A DNA stretch of 64,000 nt from contig NZ_BOMM01000012.1 of the NCBI RefSeq assembly GCF_016862195.1, forward strand, positions 124,001 to 188,000, written 5' to 3'. The position numbers were made by a program, and so were the translations under genes. The notes under the pieces are model-generated. The model made no database searches, was not told the origin of the DNA, and worked only from the letters and a program-made list of their open reading frames with translations. Origin of the DNA: Paractinoplanes ferrugineus. Lineage in GTDB: Bacteria; Actinomycetota; Actinomycetes; Mycobacteriales; Micromonosporaceae. This document shows positions 43,778-52,544 of the stretch, in pieces (position 1 is the first letter of the stretch; each line of letters begins with the position of its first letter).

Positions 43778-46579
43778 ATGAGCGACCCGCACGGCCACCC
43801 CGACACGGACGGCCCCGACTCCGACGCCGCGCTGCGCGCCGACATCCGGCGGATCAGCGCCCTGCTCGGCCAGACCCTGGCCCGGCAGGAAGGACGTCCG
43901 CTGCTCGACCTGGTCGAGGAGGTCCGGGCCCTGGTCCGGCAGGACGCCAACGCCGCCGCCGACCGGCTGGCCGCCATGGATGTCACCACCGGCACCAAAC
44001 TGGCCCGCGCGTTCTCCACCTATTTCCAACTCGCCAACATCACCGAGCAGGTGCACCGGTCCCGCTACCTCCGGCGGCGCCGGGCCCAGGACGGCGGATG
44101 GCTCGACCAGGCCGCCAAGCGCATCGCCGAGCACGGCGTGCCGGCCGACGAGATCGCCGCGGCCGCCCGCCGGCTCGCGGTCCGCCCCGTCTTCACCGCG
44201 CACCCGACCGAGGCGTCCCGCCGCTCGATCCTGTCCAAGCTGCGCCAGGTCGCCGACGAGCTCGACAACGAAGCCTCGGCCCAGGTCCTCTTCGGCGCCT
44301 CCGACACCACCGCCTCGACCCGCCGGTTCGCCGAGCTGATCGACCTGCTGTGGCAGACCGACGAGCTGCGGCTCGACCGGCCCGATCCGACCGACGAGGC
44401 CCGCAACGCCGTCTACTACCTGCGCGACCTCTATGCGGACGCGGCCCCGCAGGTGCTCACCGACCTCGCCGAGACGCTGCGCAACCTGGGCGTGGAGACC
44501 GCGCCGACGGCGCGCCCGTTGACCTTCGGCACGTGGATCGGCGGCGACCGCGACGGCAACCCGTTCGTCACCCCGGCCGTCACCCGCGACGTCCTGATGA
44601 TCCAGCACGAGCACGGCATCCAGGCCACCGAGAAGGCGATGGACCGGCTGATCGACGAACTGTCGGTCTCCCGCCGGCTGCGCGGGGTGTCCCTCGACCT
44701 GTCCGCCTCGATCGCCAAGGACCTGGACAACCTGCCCGAGGTCGCGCCCCGCTTCCGCAAGACCAACGCCGAGGAGCCCTACCGCCTCAAGGTACGGGCG
44801 ATCAAGGCGAAGCTGGCCAACACCCGGGAACGGCTGCGGCGCAACACCCCGCACGTCTCCGGCCGCGACTACCTCGGCAACGACGAGCTGATCGGTGACC
44901 TCGAGCTGATGCGCGCCTCGCTGGCCCGCAACTCCGGCCAGCTCACCGCGGTCGGCGTGGTCGCGTCGGCGATCCGCACGCTCTCCGCGTTCGGTCTCCA
45001 GCTGGCCACGCTCGACGTGCGTGAGCACGCCGAGAAGCACCACGAGGTGCTCCAGCAGATGTACACCCAGGTCGGCGAGGTCGACGACTACGCCGCCCTC
45101 GACCGGCCCGACCGCACCAAGCTGCTCGCCGCCGAGCTGGCCGGGCGGCGGCCGCTGTCCAGCGCGGACACCCCGCTCACCGATTCCGCCCGCAAGACCT
45201 TCGACGTGTTCAACACGATCCGCGAGGTGCAGGAGCGCTTCGGCGCGGACGTCATCGAGACGTACATCATCTCGATGACCCTGGGTGTCGACGACGTCCT
45301 CGCCGCGGCCGTGCTGGCCCGCGAGGCCGGCCTGGTCGACATCCACACCGGCCGGGCCCGGGTCAACATCGTGCCGCTGCTGGAGACGCCGGCCGAGCTC
45401 GCCGCCGGCGGTGAGCTGCTCGACGAGATGCTGTCGCTGCCGGCCTACCGGGAGATCGTGCGGGCCCGGGGTGACGTGCAGGAGGTCATGCTCGGCTACT
45501 CCGACTCCAACAAGGAGGGCGGCATCACCACCAGCCAGTGGGGCATCCACAAAGCCCAGCGTTCGCTGCGTGACGTGGCCGCCCGGCACGGCGTGCGCCT
45601 GCGCCTCTTCCACGGTCGTGGTGGCACCGTCGGCCGTGGTGGTGGCCCCACCCACGAGGCGATCCTGGCCCAGCCGTACGGCACGCTCGACGGCGCGATC
45701 AAGGTCACCGAGCAGGGCGAGGTCATCTCCGACAAGTACACGCTGCCCGCCCTGGCCCGGGAAAACCTGGAGCTCACCGTCGCGGCGGTGCTGCAGGCGA
45801 CGCTGCTGCACACCACCCCGTCGGTCGACGCCGAGCGCCTGGCGCAGTGGGACGCGACCATGGACGCGGCCTCCGACGCGGCGTTCGCGGCCTACCGCTC
45901 GCTGGTGGAAGACCCGGACCTGGCGGCCTACTTCTGGGCGTCCACCCCGACCGAACTGCTCGGTCAGCTCAACATCGGCTCCCGCCCGTCGAAGCGGCCC
46001 AACACCGACGCCGGCCTCGGCGGTCTGCGGGCCATCCCGTGGGTCTTCGGCTGGACCCAGACCCGGCAGATCGTGCCCGGCTGGTACGGCGTCGGCACCG
46101 GCCTCAAGGCGGCGCGCGAGGCCGGCCACGGCGAGTCGATCAAGCAGATGCACGCGGACTGGCAGTTCTTCAAGACGTTCCTGTCGAACGTCGAGATGAT
46201 GCTGAACAAGACCGACCTCGACATCGCACGCCGTTACGTCGAGACCCTGGTCCCCGAACACCTCCAGCCGATCTTCGAAAAGATCAAGCAGGAGTACGAG
46301 CTGACCGTACGCGAGGTACTGGCGATCACCGGCAGCGGCGGCCTGCTGGCCTCCCAGCCCGAGCTCCGGCGCACCCTCGATGTCCGCGACACCTACCTCC
46401 TGCCGCTGCACCACCTCCAGGTGGCCCTGCTCCGGCAGTACCGCGACCTCAGCGAGGCCGACCGTCAACTGGTCACGACACCCGGCGCCCGGCGCGCCCC
46501 GTCCGAGTCGACCGCCCTCGAGCGGGCGTTGCTCACCTCGGTGAACGGCATCGCCGCCGGCATGCGCAACACCGGCTGA
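43778..46579 (+). CDS. ppc: Phosphoenolpyruvate carboxylase
   Basis: 933 residues. It carboxylates PEP with bicarbonate to form oxaloacetate, replenishing the TCA cycle. The catalytic His142 is in [12 protein letters not shown]; substrate-binding motifs [22 protein letters not shown] and [14 protein letters not shown] are intact, and the C-terminus ends [11 protein letters not shown], the classical PEPC tail. ATG 43778 has AGAAGGAG at 43763-43770; an upstream in-frame ATG at 43754 precedes that RBS. Monocistronic, followed by a GC-rich hairpin. Confidence 0.97.
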   Translation: MSDPHGHPDTDGPDSDAALRADIRRISALLGQTLARQEGRPLLDLVEEVRALVRQDANAAADRLAAMDVTTGTKLARAFSTYFQLANITEQVHRSRYLRRRRAQDGGWLDQAAKRIAEHGVPADEIAAAARRLAVRPVFTAHPTEASRRSILSKLRQVADELDNEASAQVLFGASDTTASTRRFAELIDLLWQTDELRLDRPDPTDEARNAVYYLRDLYADAAPQVLTDLAETLRNLGVETAPTARPLTFGTWIGGDRDGNPFVTPAVTRDVLMIQHEHGIQATEKAMDRLIDELSVSRRLRGVSLDLSASIAKDLDNLPEVAPRFRKTNAEEPYRLKVRAIKAKLANTRERLRRNTPHVSGRDYLGNDELIGDLELMRASLARNSGQLTAVGVVASAIRTLSAFGLQLATLDVREHAEKHHEVLQQMYTQVGEVDDYAALDRPDRTKLLAAELAGRRPLSSADTPLTDSARKTFDVFNTIREVQERFGADVIETYIISMTLGVDDVLAAAVLAREAGLVDIHTGRARVNIVPLLETPAELAAGGELLDEMLSLPAYREIVRARGDVQEVMLGYSDSNKEGGITTSQWGIHKAQRSLRDVAARHGVRLRLFHGRGGTVGRGGGPTHEAILAQPYGTLDGAIKVTEQGEVISDKYTLPALARENLELTVAAVLQATLLHTTPSVDAERLAQWDATMDAASDAAFAAYRSLVEDPDLAAYFWASTPTELLGQLNIGSRPSKRPNTDAGLGGLRAIPWVFGWTQTRQIVPGWYGVGTGLKAAREAGHGESIKQMHADWQFFKTFLSNVEMMLNKTDLDIARRYVETLVPEHLQPIFEKIKQEYELTVREVLAITGSGGLLASQPELRRTLDVRDTYLLPLHHLQVALLRQYRDLSEADRQLVTTPGARRAPSESTALERALLTSVNGIAAGMRNTG

Positions 46580-46594
46580 CCATCGACGCGTACG

Positions 46595-46627
46595 CGGCCC
46601 GGCACGCCCGTAGGCGCAGCCGGGCCG
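46595..46627 (+). terminator. Hairpin terminator after ppc
   Basis: CGGCCCGGC (46595-46603) pairs perfectly with GCCGGGCCG (46619-46627) around a 15-nt loop, 16 bases after the ppc stop. No T run follows. A TTTTT tract occurs only at 46670-46674. Confidence 0.55.
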
Positions 46628-46761
46628 TTCCGCGTTCCGGGGCCGACCCGCCCGGGGCAGATCCGCGCGTTTTTCTTGAGAAAGGGGTCTCGGAGTGCCG
46701 CGGAGGCCCGTTGGCGTGGCAGAGGTCACCCGTACGATTCAAGTGAGTTTTCTGAGAGTGG

Positions 46762-46789
46762 CCTGAGAGACCCCGAGAGGGTCCTCAGG
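46762..46789 (+). promoter_or_regulatory. Leader hairpin upstream of the ABC operon
   Basis: CCTGAG-A-GACCC (46762-46773) pairs with GGGTC-CTCAGG (46779-46789) with one bulge and a 5-nt loop, 46 bases before GTG 46836. The 256-bp gap 46580-46835 also holds a segment at 46675-46709 that resembles one downstream of the operon. The hairpin could be a leader attenuator or the end of an upstream transcript. Confidence 0.4.
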
Positions 46790-46835
46790 GATTCTCCGGA
46801 TCCGCCGGGGTGCGGAGGCTTCCTAGGCTAGGCCC

Positions 46836-47750
46836 GTGACCATCATCGCGACCAAGGCGCTGACGAAGACTTACGGCGGCGGGGTGACGGCGCTTGCCGA
46901 CCTCACCGTCGAGGTCGATGCGGGCGTCATCGGGCTCGTCGGCGCCAACGGTGCCGGCAAGAGCACCTTCATCAAGATCATGCTGGGGCTTCTCGCGCCC
47001 AGCGCCGGCGACGTCCGGGTGTTCGGGATCGACCCGGTCACCGAGACCGACAAGGTGCGGGCGCGGGTCGGCTACATGCCGGAGAACGATGCCCTGCCGC
47101 CGGACGTGTCGGCCTCCGAGTTCGTCACCCACATGGGGCGGCTCAGCGGACTTCCCAAGACCGCGGCGCGGGAGCGAGCCTCCGAAGCGCTGCGCCACGT
47201 CGGGCTCTACGAGGAGCGCTATCGCCAGATCGGCGGCTACTCGACCGGCATGAAGCAGCGGGTCAAGCTGGCTCAGGCCCTCGTGCACGACCCTGACCTG
47301 CTGCTTCTCGACGAACCCACGAACGGCCTCGACCCGGCCGGGCGCGACGCCATGCTCACGCTGATCCATCGGATCGGCAACGAGTTCGGCATCTCCGTGG
47401 TGGTCTGCTCGCACCTGCTGGGCGAGGTCGAGCGCATCTGCGACTCGCTGATCGCCATCGAGGGCGGGCGCCTGCTGCGCGCCGACCGCATCGACCGGAT
47501 GACCGCGGCCTCCGACGTCCTCGCCGTGGAGGTCAGCGAGGGCACCGACGAACTGGCCGCGGCCCTGCGTGCCGCCGGCTTCGCCGTCACACCCGAGGGC
47601 CGGTTGCTCTTGGTGCCACTCGACTCCGACAGCGCGTACGACCGGATCCTGCAGGCCGTGGCCGAGCTCGACCTCCCGCTGCACCGCCTCGACCAGCGAC
47701 GTCACCGCGTCGCCGAGCTCTTCACCACGAAGGAGACGGCCGATGTCTGA
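46836..47750 (+). CDS. ABC transporter ATP-binding protein (first of two)
   Basis: 304 residues. Walker A GANGAGKST near residue 37, Walker B LLLLDEPTNGLD, and a variant signature YSTGMKQR in place of LSGGQ, as is usual in ABC-2 type exporters of the CcmA/NatA class. H-loop CSHLLGEVERICD. The C-terminal 90 residues form the accessory domain of this class. GTG 46836 has only a weak RBS. It forms an overlapping pair with the permease at 47743 (8 bp). Substrate unknown. Confidence 0.92.
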   Translation: MTIIATKALTKTYGGGVTALADLTVEVDAGVIGLVGANGAGKSTFIKIMLGLLAPSAGDVRVFGIDPVTETDKVRARVGYMPENDALPPDVSASEFVTHMGRLSGLPKTAARERASEALRHVGLYEERYRQIGGYSTGMKQRVKLAQALVHDPDLLLLDEPTNGLDPAGRDAMLTLIHRIGNEFGISVVVCSHLLGEVERICDSLIAIEGGRLLRADRIDRMTAASDVLAVEVSEGTDELAAALRAAGFAVTPEGRLLLVPLDSDSAYDRILQAVAELDLPLHRLDQRRHRVAELFTTKETADV

Positions 47751-48606
47751 CGCCGGCGTCATCCACGACATCGGATACCAGCGTTACCAGGGTCCGCGCC
47801 TGGGCCGCCGGGCCGTGTTCAGCTCCCTCTACCAGCACGGGCTGCGAGCCGCGTTCGGGTTCGGCCGGTCCGCCAAGTCCAAGATCTTCCCGTGGGGCGT
47901 GGCCGCCATCGCGCTGCTCGTCGCGGTGATCAACGCGGCGGTCCGGTCACAGACCGGCACCTGGCTCTTCGACTACTACAGCTTCGCCGACTCGATGAGC
48001 TGGCTGGTGATCTTCTTCGTCGCCATCGTCGCCCCCGAGCTGGTCTCCCGCGACCTGCGCTCCGGGGTCCTGCCGCTGTATTTCAGCCGGCCGCTGCGCG
48101 CCTTCGACTACGTCTCCGCGAAGGTCGCGGCCCTGGTCACGGCCGCCTGGCTGCTGCTGGGCGTGCCGCAGTTCATCATGTTCCTCGGCGGCGCGTTCAC
48201 CACCAAGACCGGCATGAAGGGCGTCTGGCACGAGCTGGGGCTGCTCCTGCCGGGCTGGGCCTACAGCCTGCTGTGGGCGCTCGTCTTCGCCAGCATCAGC
48301 CTGCTCATCGCCTCGCTGACCGGCAAGCGCGCGTTCGCGGCCGGCGGCATCGTCGCGGTCTTCCTGATGACCACCCCGGTCGTCGGCGTGCTCAGCGTGC
48401 TGCCCTCCGACACCTCCCGGCACCTGGCCGGCCTGGCCAGCCCGATGAGCCTGATCGCGGGGGTCGAGGCATGGCTGCGCGGCCGCGGCGATCTCGGCAT
48501 CGACGTCGGGGACTTCGGCGTGATCTACGGCATCGAGGCGTTCTGCCTCATCTTCGCGTGCCTGTTGCTGTTGCTGGCTCGCTACCGGAAGGTGGCCGCG
48601 CTGTGA
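47743..48606 (+). CDS. ABC-2 type permease (first of two)
   Basis: 287 residues with six hydrophobic segments, for example WLVIFFVAIVAPELVSRDLR and WAYSLLWALVFASISLLIAS. The N-terminus has the motif VIHDIGYQRYQGPRLGRR, often seen in actinobacterial ABC-2 permeases paired with CcmA-like ATPases. ATG 47743 has AAGGAGA upstream and overlaps the ATPase gene by 8 bp. Expected to form the membrane channel with the ATPase at 46836. Confidence 0.88.
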   Translation: MSDAGVIHDIGYQRYQGPRLGRRAVFSSLYQHGLRAAFGFGRSAKSKIFPWGVAAIALLVAVINAAVRSQTGTWLFDYYSFADSMSWLVIFFVAIVAPELVSRDLRSGVLPLYFSRPLRAFDYVSAKVAALVTAAWLLLGVPQFIMFLGGAFTTKTGMKGVWHELGLLLPGWAYSLLWALVFASISLLIASLTGKRAFAAGGIVAVFLMTTPVVGVLSVLPSDTSRHLAGLASPMSLIAGVEAWLRGRGDLGIDVGDFGVIYGIEAFCLIFACLLLLLARYRKVAAL

Positions 48607-48661
48607 GCGCGAGGAGAGAGCCGGTTTTGCGAGCCCCGCAGCGCGAAGGAAAGGTGGCACG
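48607..48661 (+). repeat. Intergenic GAGCGCGAGGAG/CCCCGCAGCGCGAAGG-type element
   Basis: The 55-bp spacer within the ABC operon reads as a run of short related segments (GAGCGCGAGGAGAG, then GCGAGCCCCGCAGCGCGAAGG) with no coding capacity. From memory, segments of this kind recur between genes in Micromonosporaceae; that is unverified here. It also supplies the RBS (GAAAGG) of the next gene. Confidence 0.3.
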
Positions 48662-49573
48662 GTGAGCGTCGTCGAACTTCAGAACGTCTCCCGCTGGTAC
48701 GGCAACGTCGTCGCCGTCAACGACATCAGCATGAGCCTGCAGCCCGGCGTGACCGGCCTGCTCGGACCGAACGGCGCCGGCAAGACCACGGTGCTGCACA
48801 TGATGGCGGGCTTCCTGGCGCCGTCGCGCGGCTCGGTGTCCGTCGACGGCGCGCCCACCTGGCGCAACCCCGCCATCTACCGCCAGCTCGGCCTGGTCGC
48901 CGAGAAGGAGGCGGTGCACGGCTTCCTGACCGCAAGGCAGTTCGTGGTGGCCTGCGCCAAGATGCAGAAGCTGCCCGACGCCGCGGCGGCCGCCGACCGC
49001 GCCCTGCGGCTGGTCGAGATGACCGACGCCCAGGACCGCCGCATCGAGACGTTCTCCAAGGGCATGCGCCAGCGCACCCGGGTGGCCGCGGCGCTCGTGC
49101 ACAACCCGCAGGTGCTGCTGCTCGACGAGCCGTTCAACGGCATGGACCCGCGCCAGCGCATGCACATGATGGAACTGCTGCACAAGCTCGGCGACGAGGG
49201 CCACACCATCCTGTTCAGCTCGCACATCCTGGAGGAGGTCGAGCAGCTCTCCGGCCTCGTCCAGGTGATCGTGGCCGGGCGCCTCGCCGCCTCCGGCGAC
49301 TTCCGCCGCATCCGCCGGCTGATGACCAACCGGCCGCACGTGTTCGCCGTGCAGAGCTCCGACGACCGGCGGCTGGCGGTGGCGCTGATCGGCGAGAAGT
49401 CGGTGAGCGGCGTCGAGATCGAGGCGGGCGGCCTCACGGTCCGCGCCTCCGACTACGGCAGCTTCACCCGCGCGCTGCCGCGCATCGCCCTCGGCGAGGG
49501 CATCCGCCTGCGGCGCCTGCTGCCGTCCGACGAGTCGCTGGAGAGCGTCTTCTCCTACCTGCTGGAGGCATGA
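48662..49573 (+). CDS. ABC transporter ATP-binding protein (second)
   Basis: 303 residues. Walker A GPNGAGKTT near residue 38, variant signature FSKGMRQR, Walker B LLLDEPFNGMDPRQR, H-loop FSSHILEEVEQL. Same ABC-2 class as the first ATPase but clearly diverged. GTG 48662; the stop overlaps the permease start (ATGATG). The duplication of ATPase-permease pairs suggests either two exporters or one heteromeric complex. Confidence 0.92.
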   Translation: MSVVELQNVSRWYGNVVAVNDISMSLQPGVTGLLGPNGAGKTTVLHMMAGFLAPSRGSVSVDGAPTWRNPAIYRQLGLVAEKEAVHGFLTARQFVVACAKMQKLPDAAAAADRALRLVEMTDAQDRRIETFSKGMRQRTRVAAALVHNPQVLLLDEPFNGMDPRQRMHMMELLHKLGDEGHTILFSSHILEEVEQLSGLVQVIVAGRLAASGDFRRIRRLMTNRPHVFAVQSSDDRRLAVALIGEKSVSGVEIEAGGLTVRASDYGSFTRALPRIALGEGIRLRRLLPSDESLESVFSYLLEA

Positions 49574-50283
49574 TGTCCACGGTCGCCTACATCACCGTCC
49601 GCGGCCTGTTCGGCCGCCGCCGGGCCCTGCTGCTGCTGCCCCTGCCCCTGCTGGTGATCGGCCTCGCGCTCATCTGCCGGTCCGTCGGCGTCGACGCCGA
49701 CCAGTGGGGCCAGGCCGTCGTGCAGGGCCTCGGCCTCGCCGTCGCGCTCCCGGTGATCAGCCTGATCGTCGGCACCGGGGTGCTCGGCTCCGAGGTGGAC
49801 GACGGCACGATCGTCCACATCCTCACCAAGCCGCTCCCCCGCCGCGACATCATCATCGCCAAGCTGCTGGTCGCCGCGGGCGTCTCGGCGGTCACCTCGG
49901 CGGTCCCGCTGTTCATCGCCGGCGTGCTGGCCGACAGCGTCAAGTTCGGCCTGGCGCTGTCCGCCGCGGCAGCGGTCGGGGCGCTGGCCTACTCCGCGCT
50001 GTTCCTGCTGCTGAGCCTGGTGACCCGGCGCCCGGTGCTGCTGGGCCTGGTCTACATCCTGATCTGGGAGGGCCTGCTGGGACGCTGGGTGAGCGGCACC
50101 CGGGTCCTGTCCATCGAGCAGTACGTGATCACCATCGCCGACAAGCTCGCCCCGACCAGCATGCTCGCCGGAAAGGTCTCCGTGCCGGTGGCCGTGGTGA
50201 TGGCGCTGATCTTCGCGATCGGCGGAACCCTGTTCGCGATCAACCGGCTGGGATCGTTCAGCGTGGCCGGCGAGACCAGCTGA
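49570..50283 (+). CDS. ABC-2 type permease (second)
   Basis: 237 residues with six hydrophobic segments, including RALLLLPLPLLVIGLALICR and LALSAAAAVGALAYSALFLL, and the cytosolic loop GSEVDDGTIVHILTKPLPRR typical of ABC-2 permeases. ATG 49570 overlaps the ATPase stop by 4 bases; ATG 49573 is equally possible. Last gene of the operon, followed by a strong hairpin. Confidence 0.87.
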   Translation: MMSTVAYITVRGLFGRRRALLLLPLPLLVIGLALICRSVGVDADQWGQAVVQGLGLAVALPVISLIVGTGVLGSEVDDGTIVHILTKPLPRRDIIIAKLLVAAGVSAVTSAVPLFIAGVLADSVKFGLALSAAAAVGALAYSALFLLLSLVTRRPVLLGLVYILIWEGLLGRWVSGTRVLSIEQYVITIADKLAPTSMLAGKVSVPVAVVMALIFAIGGTLFAINRLGSFSVAGETS

Positions 50284-50356
50284 CCGCGGGCCGGGGCTTC
50301 ACGCGGGAGCGCAGCTTCCTTGAAACGGACGCTTACCGGCACGCGAAGCCCGACAT

Positions 50357-50402
50357 CCCTGGAGAAGGGACCTCGAAGTGCACGGAGGCCCCTTCTTCAG
50401 GG
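50357..50402 (+). terminator. 18-bp hairpin terminator of the ABC operon
   Basis: Arms 50357-50374 and 50385-50402 are complementary at 17 of 18 positions (one G.U, one mismatch), with a 10-nt loop, 74 bases after the last ABC gene. No T tract follows. Segment 50358-50391 resembles the segment upstream of the operon at 46675-46709. Confidence 0.65.
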
Positions 50403-50436
50403 AAGTTGCGCTCGCACCTTCCGGTTTCCCCGGGCG

Positions 50437-50676
50437 ATGTCATGTGACTGGTCACTCGACGTGATGTTCGTGGGTGACGTCTCGCCGGCCGCGCGGTTGC
50501 CCTCCGAGTCGGCGATGTATCTGCGGGCCCGGGACCGGCGGATCCGGGACCATGTCGCCCGGGTCCGCGACCTGCTCGGCGTTCTCGCGATCACGGCGTC
50601 GTTCCGGGTGATCGGGGGCGCGGATCGGCCTCGGGCGGGCGGCCGTTCTCCAGGTAACGGGTCCGGCCGGGGATGA
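50437..50676 (+). CDS. Doubtful small ORF
   Basis: 79 residues from ATG 50437. GC3 is high and the sequence (VMFVGDVSPAARLPSESAMY, then RARDRRIRDHVARVRDLLGVL) looks protein-like for its first 55 residues, but there is no RBS and the last 86 bp run antisense into the convergent NUDIX gene. It could be a gene remnant. No family recognised. Confidence 0.25.
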   Translation: MSCDWSLDVMFVGDVSPAARLPSESAMYLRARDRRIRDHVARVRDLLGVLAITASFRVIGGADRPRAGGRSPGNGSGRG

Positions 50677-51058
50677 CGGCCTGGAGGCGGTGGGCCAGGC
50701 GGTCCAGGGTGTAGTCGGTCAGGCGGGCCGGCTCGACGTAGGCGTACTCCAGGATTTCGCCGTCAAGGAATTCGATCTGGCTGTGCTGGGCCTCGGTAAG
50801 GGTGCCGCCGTCAAAGACGAACAGCAGTTTGTCGCCCTGGGTGGGGTGCGGGGCCCAGTCGACGATCAGCGCCTGGCCGACCGAGATCTCCAGGCCCAGC
50901 TCTTCACGCACTTCGCGTTCGCAGGCAGCGGACGGCGTCTCGCCGTCCTCGACCATGCCGCCGGGGATCTCCCAGGCGTCCTTGTAGCTCGTCCGCACCA
51001 TCATGATGCGGCCGCCGGCGTCCCGGAACACGGCGCCGGCGGCGACCAGAAGGTTCAC
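50591..51058 (-). CDS. NUDIX hydrolase
   Basis: 155 residues. The complete Nudix box G-x5-E-x7-REVREELGL is present in GMVEDGETPSAACEREVREELGL (given here as pattern; start GMVEDGE). It hydrolyses a nucleoside diphosphate-linked compound; the substrate is unknown. The N-terminus LLVAAGAVFRDAGGRIMMVR is the usual first strand pair. The C-terminal 20 residues are Pro/Arg-rich. It lies 10 bp downstream of the GH26-like gene on the same strand. Confidence 0.9.
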   Translation of the reverse strand: MNLLVAAGAVFRDAGGRIMMVRTSYKDAWEIPGGMVEDGETPSAACEREVREELGLEISVGQALIVDWAPHPTQGDKLLFVFDGGTLTEAQHSQIEFLDGEILEYAYVEPARLTDYTLDRLAHRLQAVIPGRTRYLENGRPPEADPRPRSPGTTP

Positions 51059-51068
51059 CAGGAGAACT

Positions 51069-52400
51069 CTAGGGCGCGACGGCTACCTGGAAAATGGGCA
51101 ACTTGCCGAGGTTGCGGTAGGCCTGCAGCGCCGCCGGCGTGCTGTCGACGGAGGAGTCCTGGCCCTTCTGGTTGTGCGGGGTCTCGAACTGGACCATCGC
51201 GCGGACCTTCGGGAACCGGCGGATCTCCTGGCCGAGCTGGCGGTAGAAGTCGACCTTGTAGCCGGTGTTGCGTTTGGACGACCAGACGCCCCACTCGGCG
51301 ATCATGAGAGGCTTGCCGGGGTGCCGGGTCAGGGCCCAGTTGTAGAAGCCGGGCCAGTCGCCGATGCGGCGGTTGAAGATCTGGGCGAAGTCACCGTGGC
51401 CGTAGCCGGGGTCGCTGTAGGCGTACGTGTCGAAGCCGATCCAGTCGACCACGTCGTCGCCGGGGTACATGTGGTTGAACCAGCTCTGGGTCGCGTGCTT
51501 CACGTACGCCATGTGCACCAGCACGCTGACGATGTTGTCGACCCCGTGGGCGCGCAGTCGTTTGATCACGTGCCGGTACATGGCCGCGTAGTCGCGCGCG
51601 GTGTAGCCGGACCCGGCCTTCTCCCGTACGTCGTTCTCGCCCTCGTGATGCACGGCGAAGAAGAACTTCTCGGGATAGGTCTTCTTGATGTGTACGGCGA
51701 GCCGGTCGAGGAACGCGTCGGTGCCCTTGTCGCCGCGGGCGATGGCGGCCCAGGAGGCGGACTCGGGTTTCCAGTTGAGGAACAGGATGCGGTTGCGCCC
51801 CGGCTGCCGGGAGATCGCGATCTCCTGCTCGGTCGGGAACAGCTGCCGGATCCCGCCGTGATAGGCGTGGTAGATCGCCTGGGTGCGCCCGGTCTTGCGC
51901 TCGAACGCGGCCAGTGCCTGGACGCCGCGACTCTGGGTGTGCGCTCCGGGCGCGACGCCCCACAGCACGTTGCAGGTGGGGATCAGCAGGCGTCCGGTGC
52001 GACAGCGGCCGCCCTTGGCGTCCGCGTCGGGGACCAGGCCGGGGGCGGCGGCGCGCGGCGAGGCCGTGTCGGGCTGCGCTGAGGTGTCCGGGCTGACCGG
52101 CACCGACCCGACGACTGCCGGTTCGCTGGGGGTCGTCGGGCTCGGTGACGCGGGCCGGCGGAGGGACTCCACACCTCGCCGGGGGGCGTCGGGCACCGGG
52201 AACGCACGGGCGGCGATCACCGGCCGGGCGACGGTGGGGTCGGCGGCCGTGCTGAGCGACGGCTCGACCTGGTCGACCGGCCCGGCCTGGTCGACCGGCC
52301 CGCCGCCGCCGGTCCAGGCCAGTGTGGTCACGACGGAGAGCACGAAAGCCCCGGGCACGGCAGCGAAGTTGAGGAGCCGGAAGCGGCGCGGACGGTTCAC
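51069..52400 (-). CDS. Secreted GH26-like glycoside hydrolase
   Basis: 443 residues. A signal-anchor helix (NFAAVPGAFVLSVVTTLAW) is followed by a low-complexity Pro/Ser/Ala linker to about residue 130, then a TIM-barrel domain. The candidate acid/base is Glu253 in VHHEGEND and the nucleophile Glu369 in MIAEWGV, the spacing and motif style of GH26 (mannanase-like) enzymes. WFNHMYPGDDVVDWIGFDTY is also typical. It probably acts on a mannan or the strain's own polysaccharide outside the cell. A sigma-70-type promoter lies directly upstream, and the GTG start is at or near the transcription start. Confidence 0.82.
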   Translation of the reverse strand: MNRPRRFRLLNFAAVPGAFVLSVVTTLAWTGGGGPVDQAGPVDQVEPSLSTAADPTVARPVIAARAFPVPDAPRRGVESLRRPASPSPTTPSEPAVVGSVPVSPDTSAQPDTASPRAAAPGLVPDADAKGGRCRTGRLLIPTCNVLWGVAPGAHTQSRGVQALAAFERKTGRTQAIYHAYHGGIRQLFPTEQEIAISRQPGRNRILFLNWKPESASWAAIARGDKGTDAFLDRLAVHIKKTYPEKFFFAVHHEGENDVREKAGSGYTARDYAAMYRHVIKRLRAHGVDNIVSVLVHMAYVKHATQSWFNHMYPGDDVVDWIGFDTYAYSDPGYGHGDFAQIFNRRIGDWPGFYNWALTRHPGKPLMIAEWGVWSSKRNTGYKVDFYRQLGQEIRRFPKVRAMVQFETPHNQKGQDSSVDSTPAALQAYRNLGKLPIFQVAVAP

Positions 52401-52409
52401 GAGGTGCCA

Positions 52410-52438
52410 GTATTATGACAAAGGTACGTTTTGTCCAA
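52410..52438 (-). promoter_or_regulatory. Sigma-70-like promoter for the GH26-like gene
   Basis: On the minus strand TTGGAC (52433-52438), a 17-bp spacer and TAATAC (52410-52415) form a near-consensus promoter in an AT-rich patch. The -10 ends 10 bases upstream of GTG 52400, so the transcript would be leaderless or nearly so. No RBS is present, in agreement. Confidence 0.65.
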
Positions 52439-52544
52439 TCCTCGGTGCCGGAAATGTAGACCGGAATACCGCTCCACCCCGCCTCGACCACGACCGGCCG
52501 GGCTGCAAAACTGTCTCCCTAGTCGGCCGCAGGGGGATGCAAAG

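Noticed and set aside
43667-46729. 1020-residue open frame on the minus strand, antisense to ppc
   Set aside because: No family motifs; the plus strand encodes a complete PEP carboxylase with catalytic His and Arg motifs.
50320-50436. Upstream extension of the small ORF at 50437
   Set aside because: It runs through the ABC-operon terminator hairpin and has no RBS or protein-like sequence.
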